From: an uncultured Slackia sp.
GTDB lineage: Bacteria > Actinomycetota > Coriobacteriia > Coriobacteriales > Eggerthellaceae
NCBI RefSeq assembly: GCF_934630525.1
Contig: NZ_CAKTVX010000013.1
Coordinates: 1-55,943 of the forward strand
Reading direction: 5' to 3'
Length of the DNA: 55,943 nucleotides
Within the stretch, counting starts at the first letter, position 1; each line of letters opens with the position of its first letter. The notes beneath the pieces are model-generated. The model saw nothing but the letters and a program-made list of their open reading frames with translations. It was not told the DNA's origin and did no database searches. This document shows positions 8,782 through 15,764 of the stretch, piece after piece. The translations under genes and the position numbers were made by a program.

Positions 8782-8818
8782 AACGGCCGCGACCCTGCTT
8801 AGGTCGCGGCCGTTTTCG
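8782..8818 (+). terminator. Terminator of the SPFH gene
   Basis: A perfect 13-bp stem, AACGGCCGCGACC (8782-8794) with its complement at 8802-8814, continues into TTTTCGTTT. Confidence 0.9.
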
Positions 8819-8844
8819 TTTGAAGCTTTCCGCCAGAACGATAA

Positions 8845-8880
8845 AAGAAGGCTCGCAACCCAACGGCTGCGAGCCTTCTT
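8845..8880. terminator. Second, bidirectional hairpin
   Basis: AAGAAGGCTCGCA (8845-8857) pairs perfectly with 8868-8880. T-rich on the plus strand and A-rich before it, so it could stop transcription from either side. Confidence 0.7.
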
Positions 8881-8979
8881 TATGCGAATCGAAAAAAGCA
8901 CTTCGCCCAGCACGCGAGCGACGATTGAGGGCCAAACCTGCCGTCAGCTTGCCATGGGGCGTCAAGCGCCTCAAATGAA

Positions 8980-9009
8980 AAAGGCGCCGTTCGTCAGAAC
9001 GGCGCCTTT
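8980..9009 (-). terminator. Terminator of the efp operon
   Basis: AAAGGCGCCGTTC (8980-8992) pairs with 8997-9009. On the minus strand the stem runs into TTTTTCATTT, four bases after the efp stop. Confidence 0.9.
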
Positions 9010-9013
9010 CCTG

Positions 9014-9577
9014 CTACATGCGCTTGATGAAGCGGCCGTCGCGCGTGTCGATCTGAAGCACGTCGCCGACCTCAACAAACATGGGAACCTTCACCTCGGC
9101 GCCCGTTTCGAGCGTCGCGGGCTTGGTGGAACCCTGAACGGTGTCGCCCTTGAAGCCAGGCTCGGTTTCGGTGACTTCGAGCTCAACGAACATCTTGGGC
9201 TCGACGCCAAGCAGCTCGCCATCGGCATACTCGAGCGTGGCGGTGTCGTTTTCCTTGAGCCACTGAGCGGTGTCGCCCACATGGTCGGCGGCCAGGGAAA
9301 TCTGGTCGAAGCTCACGGGATCCATGAAGTAGAAATCGGAACCGTCGTTGTAGAGATACTGCATTTCGCGCTGCTCAAGACGAACGGTGTCGAACTTCAC
9401 GCCGGAGTTGACGGTGTCGGAAAGCACGCGACCGGTTTTGATGTCGCGCATCTTCATGCGAACGAACGCGCCGCCCTTGCCAGGCTTAACATGCTGGAAT
9501 TCGGTGATGATGCACATTTTGCCGTTATAGACGATGCACATGCCGTTCTTGAAATCGGCAGTAGAAACAGTTGCCAT
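9014..9577 (-). CDS. efp: Translation elongation factor P
   Basis: 187 aa, full length for the family. EF-P binds between the P and E sites of the ribosome and relieves stalling at polyproline stretches. The KOW-like N-domain carries the loop KPGKGGAF with Lys34 at the position that is post-translationally modified in other bacteria. Two OB domains follow, with the signature region TVQGSTKPATLETGAEVKVP near 145-165. ATG at 9577 is preceded by AAGGAAGG. It is the last gene of the minus-strand aroC/aroK/peptidase set, 28 bases after the peptidase gene, and ends at a clear terminator. No EF-P modifying enzyme is seen in the window. Confidence 0.97.
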   Translation of the reverse strand: MATVSTADFKNGMCIVYNGKMCIITEFQHVKPGKGGAFVRMKMRDIKTGRVLSDTVNSGVKFDTVRLEQREMQYLYNDGSDFYFMDPVSFDQISLAADHVGDTAQWLKENDTATLEYADGELLGVEPKMFVELEVTETEPGFKGDTVQGSTKPATLETGAEVKVPMFVEVGDVLQIDTRDGRFIKRM

Positions 9578-9605
9578 CGAGAATCCTTCCTTTTTAATGA
9601 AACTA

Positions 9606-10736
9606 TCAGATTATAACCAGTTCATGCGTCGATTTAGTGAAGACTTCAAAACCATCTTCGGTGACGACGCCGAAATCTTCCAAGCGACAGCCGATTTCGC
9701 CAGGCAAATACACGCCAGGCTCAACCGTGACGACATTGCCAACCTCGAGCGGGGCTTCGTTGCGCGGCGAAAGCACGGGGAGCTCATGAATATCGATGCC
9801 CACGCCATGGCCCAAACCGTGACCCATCTTGCCCGCGAAGCCATTATGGGCGAGCACGTCTTCGGCCAAATGATGCATGGCCGCACCCGTACGGCCCGGG
9901 CGAATCATGGCCTCCACGGCTTCGTTCGCTTCGCGCACGGCGGCGAACACCTCGCGCGCGAGCGGCGTGGCCTCGCCAATGCACACGGTGCGCGTCATGT
10001 CGGAGCAATAGCCGCCCTTGCGAGCGCCGAAATCCATGACCACCATGTCGCCCGCTTGCAAGCGACGCTCGCCCGCAATGCTATGCGGGGCGGCGCCATT
10101 CGGGCCGCTCGCAACGATGGAATCGAACGCCAAGCCCTCGGCGCCGAGGCGGCGCATGGTTTCCTCGAGCTCGCGCTTCACCTCGAGCTCGGTCATGCCT
10201 TCGCCCATGAACTCAACGATGTGCTCGAACGCCGCATCGGTGATAGCCTGGGCGGCGCGCATGGCCGAAAGCTCGCGCTCGTCTTTCACGGCGCGCATCT
10301 TCTTCACGAAACCATCGGTCTCAACGAAGCGGGGCTTCCACTTCGCTTCGCTGAACGCTCGTTCGAGCTCGCGGAATTCGCGCAGCTCAATTGCGTCCTC
10401 AACGCCCATGGCGCATACGTTTTCGCCCTCGGGCGTGCCCGCTGCCGCATGGAATGCCGCGAACTGCCTCGCAACCCATGAAGCATGGGCACCGCCGCAT
10501 GCGTCAACGACCCACGGCGTATGCTGCGATGCGCGATCGCACGCATCGGCATAGCGGGAATCGGTATGCACGAAAGCTTTCTTCGGCGTCACGAACGCCA
10601 AATGAGCCGGCTCGTCGTCGAAGACGCCTTCGAATTCGGTGAGCCACTGCACATTGGAAATATCGCGGCAATAAAAATCGTCGATGCCGCATGCCGACAT
10701 GTTCTCGCGCATGCGTTCAAGCCTTGAGTTCGCCAT
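9606..10736 (-). CDS. M24-family Xaa-Pro aminopeptidase/dipeptidase
   Basis: 376 aa. A creatinase-like N-domain (1-135) is followed by the pita-bread catalytic domain. All five metal ligands are visible: the two Asp in VVMDFG and YCSDMTRT, the His in GHGLGHGVGIDIHE, and the two Glu in VTVEPGVY and CRLEDFG. It should remove N-terminal residues next to proline in the cytoplasm using two metal ions. Position between aroK (26 bases) and efp (28 bases) matches the frequent M24 peptidase-efp pairing in Gram-positives. Whether it is PepP or PepQ type cannot be settled from sequence alone. Confidence 0.93.
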   Translation of the reverse strand: MANSRLERMRENMSACGIDDFYCRDISNVQWLTEFEGVFDDEPAHLAFVTPKKAFVHTDSRYADACDRASQHTPWVVDACGGAHASWVARQFAAFHAAAGTPEGENVCAMGVEDAIELREFRELERAFSEAKWKPRFVETDGFVKKMRAVKDERELSAMRAAQAITDAAFEHIVEFMGEGMTELEVKRELEETMRRLGAEGLAFDSIVASGPNGAAPHSIAGERRLQAGDMVVMDFGARKGGYCSDMTRTVCIGEATPLAREVFAAVREANEAVEAMIRPGRTGAAMHHLAEDVLAHNGFAGKMGHGLGHGVGIDIHELPVLSPRNEAPLEVGNVVTVEPGVYLPGEIGCRLEDFGVVTEDGFEVFTKSTHELVII

Positions 10737-10762
10737 TTTGGGGCTTTCTCCCTTTCTTGATT

Positions 10763-11647
10763 TTAATTGGCGGGCGGCGTCGCGCCGCGCTGGCCGTTTT
10801 GCCGATTATTCGAGGCGCGCGTCTTGCCTCGCCCTCGGCTTCCTCGCCTACGACGGTGCTTGGACGCGCCGGAGCCATTCTGCTTCTTGTCGGCCTTTTC
10901 TGCCGCGCCTTGCCCGCTCGCGGACGCATGCGCAACGTGCCTCCTTGACGAGGCTGCACTTTCCCTGGAGGCACTCGCAGCCTTTTGGCCCTTGTGCGAA
11001 GCATTCGAGCGCTCCGCCGCCGAACGCGGCCTTCCACTCTTCGAATGCCGATGTTTTTTACGGCGCTTAAGCGAGTCGGCCTCGATTTTCTTCGCGACGG
11101 AATCTTCGGAATCAGGCGCATAGACGCCCGCACGTGCGAGCACCTTTGCCACAAAGCCCGCAACCGAACCCGTGGAACGGCCCTGCACATTGATCTTCGC
11201 GCGCGCAACCTCCTCGTAAAGAGGCTTGCGCTGCTCCCAAAGGCCCTCGATGTCGCAATCGTGCGCAAGCAGAGGACGCGTGCTCAGATTATGGATGCGC
11301 CCCAAGGAAGTCGCTTCGCTCGATTCGAGCATCACGGCAAACCCGCGGCGCTTCAAAAGCTCTCGACTCTTGTCGAAAGCGACGATGCCTTCGCCGCACG
11401 AGATAAGGGAAGGCCCCATATTCGCGCATTCGACGAGGGCTTCGTATTCGAGTTCACGCAGCGCATCTTCGCCGAGCTCGCCAAACAGCTCCGCCGCCGA
11501 CTTGCCGTGCTTGCGTTCAAGGAAGGCGTCCACATCGACGCAGGCCACGCCCATATCGCGCGCCATGCGGCGGGCAACCGTGGTTTTGCCCACGCCCATG
11601 AAGCCCACCAGGAAGACATTTTTCTTCAACGTACCCACAAACGTCAC
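10763..11647 (-). CDS. aroK: Shikimate kinase with long basic C-terminal tail
   Basis: 294 aa against a usual length of about 170. Residues 1-175 are a shikimate kinase: P-loop GFMGVGKTT (15-23), DVDAF (38-42), Arg64 in the shikimate site, lid STRPLL (122-127) and RKPLYEE (140-146). The substrate-binding GGG motif reads CGEG (84-87), so its middle glycine is Glu. Residues 180-294 are a Lys/Arg/Ser/Ala-rich low-complexity tail ending in RGRGKTRASNNRQNGQRG, resembling an RNA-binding or disordered tail. The GTG start at 11647 overlaps the upstream stop (GTGA); a second GTG nine bases in is possible. Confidence 0.88.
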   Translation of the reverse strand: MTFVGTLKKNVFLVGFMGVGKTTVARRMARDMGVACVDVDAFLERKHGKSAAELFGELGEDALRELEYEALVECANMGPSLISCGEGIVAFDKSRELLKRRGFAVMLESSEATSLGRIHNLSTRPLLAHDCDIEGLWEQRKPLYEEVARAKINVQGRSTGSVAGFVAKVLARAGVYAPDSEDSVAKKIEADSLKRRKKHRHSKSGRPRSAAERSNASHKGQKAASASRESAASSRRHVAHASASGQGAAEKADKKQNGSGASKHRRRRGSRGRGKTRASNNRQNGQRGATPPAN

Positions 11648-12780
11648 CGAGCCGCGAGTCTCAAACGGCGCATATAGGCGTCATACGACGAATGGATATC
11701 GGACATCGCCACTCCGCCGAAGCGTTCTTGATACGCGCTCGCCAACGCGAACGCGATTTCCGCCTCGATCGCCACCGCAACGCCGCCCACCAAGCAGGGC
11801 GAATACGCGGCGGAAAAGCTTTCAGCATCGGAAAGCGTCTCAAGGTCGATGCTCTTCTGGGGTGCGCGAAGAGAGGCGCTCGGAGCTACGCCCACGCGCA
11901 TGACGACAGACGTTCCCGTAGTGAGACCGCCTTCGATGCCTCCCGACATGTTCGTGGTATGTGCGAAGCCGTGCGCGCCAAGCACAGCCGAATCGTATAC
12001 GGCAGAACCGCGGCGGCGCATCATGTCGCGCGCCGAGCCGAACGACACGCTTACCACGTCGCGCGCAGAAAAAGCCGCCTTCGACAGGCATGCCATCATG
12101 CCGCCGCCGCGATACGACCCCAAAGCGGGAGCGATGCCGTGTATCACCACGGCGACCTCGCCGCCGAGCGTGTCGCCCGCCGCGCGCGCCGCAGCGATTT
12201 CTTCTTCCATAGCTCGAGAAGCTTGCGCCGATGGGCAGCGAACGGGAGAAGATTCGATTTCGAGAGGGGTATAGCGCAGAGTCTCAAAATCGATTGGCTG
12301 CTCGCGCATGGCGGCTGCGCCAATGCGCGTGACGTAGGATTGGATTTCAACGCCGAATTCGGCCAGAAATTCACGCGCCACCGCCGATGCGGCAACAAGG
12401 GCAGCATGCGCGCGCACCGAAGAGCCCTCGGCGATGGCACGGCAATCATTGGCGTCGGTCGCCAAAAGGCCTGCCAAATCGGCCGAACCAGGGCGCGGAA
12501 CAGCGGCCTGGCCAGGAGCTTCGTCTTCAAGAGATGCACGATATGCCGCGTTGTCAACAACGAGCGATAAAGGCGAACCCGTCGTGCGGCCATCCGCCGA
12601 AACGCCCGAAAGAATCGCCGCGCAATCGACCTCGCGCTGCTCGCCGCACGAGCAGCCGTGCGACCACCGGTCCAAATCGGCTTGGATCGAAGCAGCCTGA
12701 AGGCGCAGGCCGGCCGGAACGTCGTCAACAATGGCAACCAAGCTTGCGCCACGCAACTCCCCTGCGGTCATGTACTTCAT
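11644..12780 (-). CDS. aroC: Divergent chorismate synthase-like protein
   Basis: 378 aa, normal length, from an ATG with GGGAG upstream. The chorismate synthase fold is followed from end to end: TAGE start, VDCAAILSGVSADGRTTGSPLSL, SSPVRCP, GDTLGGEVAVVIHG, TTNMSGGIEGG. However, key residues are changed. Family GESHG is GELRG, with Arg at position 10 in place of catalytic His10. RPGHAD is RPGSAD, losing the second catalytic His. The RSSARETA segment reads SSVRAHAAL, and GISNG reads GLTTG. It sits directly upstream of aroK (GTGA overlap). Either it catalyses EPSP to chorismate differently, or it is a degenerate or repurposed paralogue. The symbol names the family, not proven activity. Confidence 0.75.
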   Translation of the reverse strand: MKYMTAGELRGASLVAIVDDVPAGLRLQAASIQADLDRWSHGCSCGEQREVDCAAILSGVSADGRTTGSPLSLVVDNAAYRASLEDEAPGQAAVPRPGSADLAGLLATDANDCRAIAEGSSVRAHAALVAASAVAREFLAEFGVEIQSYVTRIGAAAMREQPIDFETLRYTPLEIESSPVRCPSAQASRAMEEEIAAARAAGDTLGGEVAVVIHGIAPALGSYRGGGMMACLSKAAFSARDVVSVSFGSARDMMRRRGSAVYDSAVLGAHGFAHTTNMSGGIEGGLTTGTSVVMRVGVAPSASLRAPQKSIDLETLSDAESFSAAYSPCLVGGVAVAIEAEIAFALASAYQERFGGVAMSDIHSSYDAYMRRLRLAAR

Positions 12781-12924
12781 GGTTGCTCCCAACGTGCAAC
12801 GTATCTCATCTTTCGCAAAAGATTCTAGCACGTGACGGAGAGACGCTTTAGCGCAGCAGAATTTGGCGCGAAAACATCGCGCATATGGCAAAAAAATGGC
12901 CACTTTGCGGCGGCCGTCGATGCG

Positions 12925-13419
12925 CTATTTCTCTGGATGAACGTTCTTCATGAACAGCGCTTCCACGTGGCGCAAAAGCAACGTGTGCTTCAAATCGACT
13001 GAAACGAGCGGCTCGACCATATACACCGGCATACGCATAAAATGCCCGCCCCACACATCGGTTATAAGCTGATCACCAATGCACAAGGTCTCACGGCGAC
13101 GCGCACCCATTTTACGCAGCGCGAGGGCATACGCAAACGGCAACGGCTTGATCGCGTGAGACACGATAGGCAGCTCCAAACGCTGCGCCCATTCATGCGC
13201 GCCATGGTGCCAATTGTTGGTGAGGATGCACACGCGAACGCCCGCGGCCGAAAGCGCCTTGAGCCACGCTCGAATATCGTCGGGAACCTGATGGGTATCA
13301 CGCGGCAGAAGCGTGTTATCCAGATCGATGAGCACGCATTTCACGCCACGGGACACGATGTCGTGTTCGATATCGATTTGCGTCACGCGCGTAAAGAATC
13401 TGTCAGGAGTAAACGGCAT
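12925..13419 (-). CDS. yqeG: YqeG-family HAD phosphatase
   Basis: 164 aa. HAD subfamily IIIA. Motif I is DLDNTLL (about 32-38), motif II Thr is in CILTNNW (about 64-70), and motif III/IV is the Lys of AIKPLP with CIGDQLITDVWGG. The fold and length fit YqeG proteins, which in other Gram-positives lie next to shikimate-pathway and ribosome-assembly genes; mitochondrial homologues dephosphorylate phosphatidylglycerol phosphate. ATG at 13419 is preceded by GAGGGG. A 144-base gap separates it from the aroC-like gene, so a second promoter there is possible. Confidence 0.9.
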   Translation of the reverse strand: MPFTPDRFFTRVTQIDIEHDIVSRGVKCVLIDLDNTLLPRDTHQVPDDIRAWLKALSAAGVRVCILTNNWHHGAHEWAQRLELPIVSHAIKPLPFAYALALRKMGARRRETLCIGDQLITDVWGGHFMRMPVYMVEPLVSVDLKHTLLLRHVEALFMKNVHPEK

Positions 13420-13431
13420 TGAATCCCCTCG

Positions 13432-13623
13432 TCAATCCATAAGCGGCGAAAAGCCGAACGCACATTTGGCGTCCACCATACCAGAAAAGGCGGCTGCGAG
13501 CGCTCGGGCCGACTCGCCCAGCGGGGCAAGCGTCCAATCATACATGCACCACACTGCGCCCAAAAGGCAATCAGGGCCGGCATCGAACGCGATGTCGGCC
13601 CCACTTCTCGAATCAGCGCCCAT
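13432..13623 (-). CDS. Possible small protein upstream of yqeG
   Basis: 63 aa, cysteine- and glycine-containing, with no lysine (MYDWTLAPLGESARALAAAF in the middle). Its TGA lies immediately before the yqeG ribosome site, a spacing typical of genes in one operon, and it fills the gap after mltG. There is no convincing ribosome site of its own, and a GGCGG/CCGCC hairpin overlaps its 5' side. I recognise no family; it could be a chance frame. Confidence 0.4.
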   Translation of the reverse strand: MGADSRSGADIAFDAGPDCLLGAVWCMYDWTLAPLGESARALAAAFSGMVDAKCAFGFSPLMD

Positions 13624-13640
13624 AAAGGGCGGAGCGCCGC

Positions 13641-14819
13641 CTACTGAAGATGCTCGGCAATTGCCTGCTGGTGCTCTTCATACGTGCGGCTGAATTGATA
13701 CTGCAGCTTTCCGGAGTCATCGTTCCAGAAAATGAAGTAGTAATAACCGTCGTAATCGCTTGCAGGAGCGCACACGGCTTGCAAGCAATCAAGGCTCGGC
13801 GAGCAAATGGGCGTCGGGGGCAAGCCAGGATTGGAATACGTGGAATACGGCGTTGCGGCCTGCACCTCTTGGGCGGAGGGGTCATGGCCGACCTCGTAAG
13901 CCGTCGTAGCGTCCGATTGCAGGTATCCATTCGTCTCACTGTTGGTCGAAGACAGGCGATTGTAGAACACGGCGGCAACCTGAGCGCGAATCTGCTCGTC
14001 ACCGCTCGATTCCTTCTCGACGATCGACGCAAGGTTCACCGCATCGTAAATCGAAAGGCCGCGGCTTTGTGCATACGACCAATCCAAGCCCGCGGTCTCG
14101 GTGCGGAACTGGTTGAGCATGGCGCGAATAAGCGAGTCGGCCGTATCGGTCTCGCTTACCGAATAGGTCTTCGGGAACAGGAAGCCCTCGAGCGAATTCG
14201 TGCCCGCATCGGCCAAGAAATCGTAGTCGGAAGCGTACACGCTCGCATCGGAAGCGGCGCTGGTGAATTCGTCGGCGTTCACCCTGCCACCCGTGGCCGC
14301 ATCGACCGCTGCAGCGATATCGGAAAGCTTATAGCCCTCGGGAATGGTCAACGAAACGGTGCCGAAATCGCCCGAAGCAACCGCCTTCACCACATCGTCG
14401 AGCGTCATGCCGCTCGAAAACGTGTAGGTACCAGCCTGGAATTTGCTATCGAGCCCCATCGTTTTGGCACGCGACAAAAACGCCTTGGAGTCGGGAACCA
14501 CGCCCGCGTTCTGCAGAATGGAAGCAGTGTCGCTTGCGGAGGAGCCATCGGGAATGGTTGCCGAAACCGTCGATTGGACCACGACGGCAGACCCATCGAC
14601 GTTATCGCCCGAACAACCTTTCATGGCAGCGGAAACGCCGAACACCAGAGCGAGCACGACGACAACGGCGAGAACGACGCCAACGATGACGGGGCCTTTG
14701 CTCTTGCGCGGACGAATATGCGACGTATCGTAGGTACGGAATTGGCGCTCGCCCTGAGCGTGCACCATACGCGCACGATGGTTGGGGTGGTTCGAGTACG
14801 TAACCTGTCTACGAGGCAT
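13641..14819 (-). CDS. mltG: Endolytic murein transglycosylase MltG
   Basis: 392 aa. A basic cytoplasmic N-terminus (1-41) precedes one membrane helix (about 43-66), a LysM-like/linker part (75-160) and the YceG catalytic domain (about 165-390). The catalytic Glu is in NLASIVEKES; EGFLFPKTY and GLPPTPICSP are family motifs. The enzyme cleaves nascent glycan strands at the membrane and sets strand length. ATG at 14819 follows AAGGGAG. It is 42 bases downstream of ruvX, a pairing widespread in Firmicutes and Actinobacteria. Confidence 0.96.
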   Translation of the reverse strand: MPRRQVTYSNHPNHRARMVHAQGERQFRTYDTSHIRPRKSKGPVIVGVVLAVVVVLALVFGVSAAMKGCSGDNVDGSAVVVQSTVSATIPDGSSASDTASILQNAGVVPDSKAFLSRAKTMGLDSKFQAGTYTFSSGMTLDDVVKAVASGDFGTVSLTIPEGYKLSDIAAAVDAATGGRVNADEFTSAASDASVYASDYDFLADAGTNSLEGFLFPKTYSVSETDTADSLIRAMLNQFRTETAGLDWSYAQSRGLSIYDAVNLASIVEKESSGDEQIRAQVAAVFYNRLSSTNSETNGYLQSDATTAYEVGHDPSAQEVQAATPYSTYSNPGLPPTPICSPSLDCLQAVCAPASDYDGYYYFIFWNDDSGKLQYQFSRTYEEHQQAIAEHLQ

Positions 14820-14861
14820 ACTGTTTTCTCCCTTAACTCGCGCAACGCGCGAGACGCGTCT

Positions 14862-15272
14862 TTACACCTGAGAATCAAGCCAAGCCTGCAAGAACAGGCT
14901 GGCAGCAATCATGTCTACTTTACCGCGCATGGCGCGTTCATCCAAACCTTCTTCTCGCAAAATACGCTTTGCCTCGCGAGAACTCAGGCGTTCATCACAA
15001 AAAAACAACGGCAGGCCGCACGCCTTCGCGATTTTTTGCGCCTTCTCCCGAATCGATGCCGCTTGCGGGCCCTCTTCGCCGGCCATGGTCATAGGGAGGC
15101 CGCTCACCAGCTGTTCGATTTCCCAATCCTCAACGATGCGACGGAATTCCGCGCCGTGGTTGAGCACCACGTCGGCAGGGAGCACCTTAAGGGGCGTGGC
15201 GATTTTACCCGCCGAGTCGGAAACCGCGAGGCCAACGCGAACCTCGCCGATATCAAGCGCCAATGTACGCAT
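14862..15272 (-). CDS. ruvX: Holliday junction resolvase-like RuvX/YqgF
   Basis: 136 aa. RNase H-like fold: ALDIGEVRVGLAVSD at the N-terminus supplies the first acidic residue, SGLPMTMAGEEGPQA is the GLP motif, FCDERLSS the middle acidic motif and KVDMIAASLFLQAWLD the C-terminal one. Homologues act as nucleases in 16S rRNA 5' maturation and perhaps junction resolution. The start at 15272 is preferred over an in-frame ATG 21 bases upstream because AGAAAGGA lies at the right distance and MRTLALDIG is the typical beginning. Confidence 0.95.
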   Translation of the reverse strand: MRTLALDIGEVRVGLAVSDSAGKIATPLKVLPADVVLNHGAEFRRIVEDWEIEQLVSGLPMTMAGEEGPQAASIREKAQKIAKACGLPLFFCDERLSSREAKRILREEGLDERAMRGKVDMIAASLFLQAWLDSQV

Positions 15273-15322
15273 ATATGTCCTTTCTGAATTCAATCCCGCA
15301 GATCGCGCTTCGAGCGCATTTC

Positions 15323-15720
15323 GCCCAGGGCCACGTCTCGCTACCGCTCGCTTCGCTCACTACGCGCTCGACTGGCTGCGCTTCATTTTGGAATGAAAAG
15401 CAAAAATGAGCGCAGACGGCCCTATGCGGAATGCGCCCGAAGCGCGAATCCCCAGCTTTCGGATCGCAGGATTGCGTTTACGCCAGATTCCGCATCCGAC
15501 AAAGCGGGGGGCAATGCGCCAAAACATTCCCAAAAACAAACGATAACGCACAGTCGGCCTTCGCCCTCGGCCGCCAAAGCCGCACGCAGCCGTCTGAGTT
15601 CAAATTTGCCCTTTATTTAAAAGTTAAACGAAGCCAGGCGAGCGCGTAGTGAGCGAAGCGAACGGTAGCGAGCCGTGGCTGCGTGAGGCTTCGGCGGCCG
15701 AGGGCGAAGGCGGGCAGGCG
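15323..15720. repeat. Nested inverted-repeat region between ruvX and alaS
   Basis: This gene-free stretch contains two long interleaved inverted repeats. 15338-15370 matches the reverse complement of 15639-15671 with one mismatch, and a weaker match extends outward to about 15327/15682. 15557-15591 matches the reverse complement of 15677-15711 with two mismatches. A local hairpin lies at about 15376-15415. No coding frame is credible. It may be a small non-autonomous or extragenic repeat element. Confidence 0.75.
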
Positions 15721-15733
15721 TGGCCAGCTTACG

Positions 15734-15760
15734 AAAAAGCCCCGCGAACGGGGCTTTTTT
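15734..15760 (-). terminator. Terminator of alaS
   Basis: AAAAAGCCCC and GGGGCTTTTTT (15734-15743/15750-15760) form the stem. On the minus strand it follows the alaS stop by five bases. Confidence 0.92.
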
Positions 15761-15764
15761 CAAA

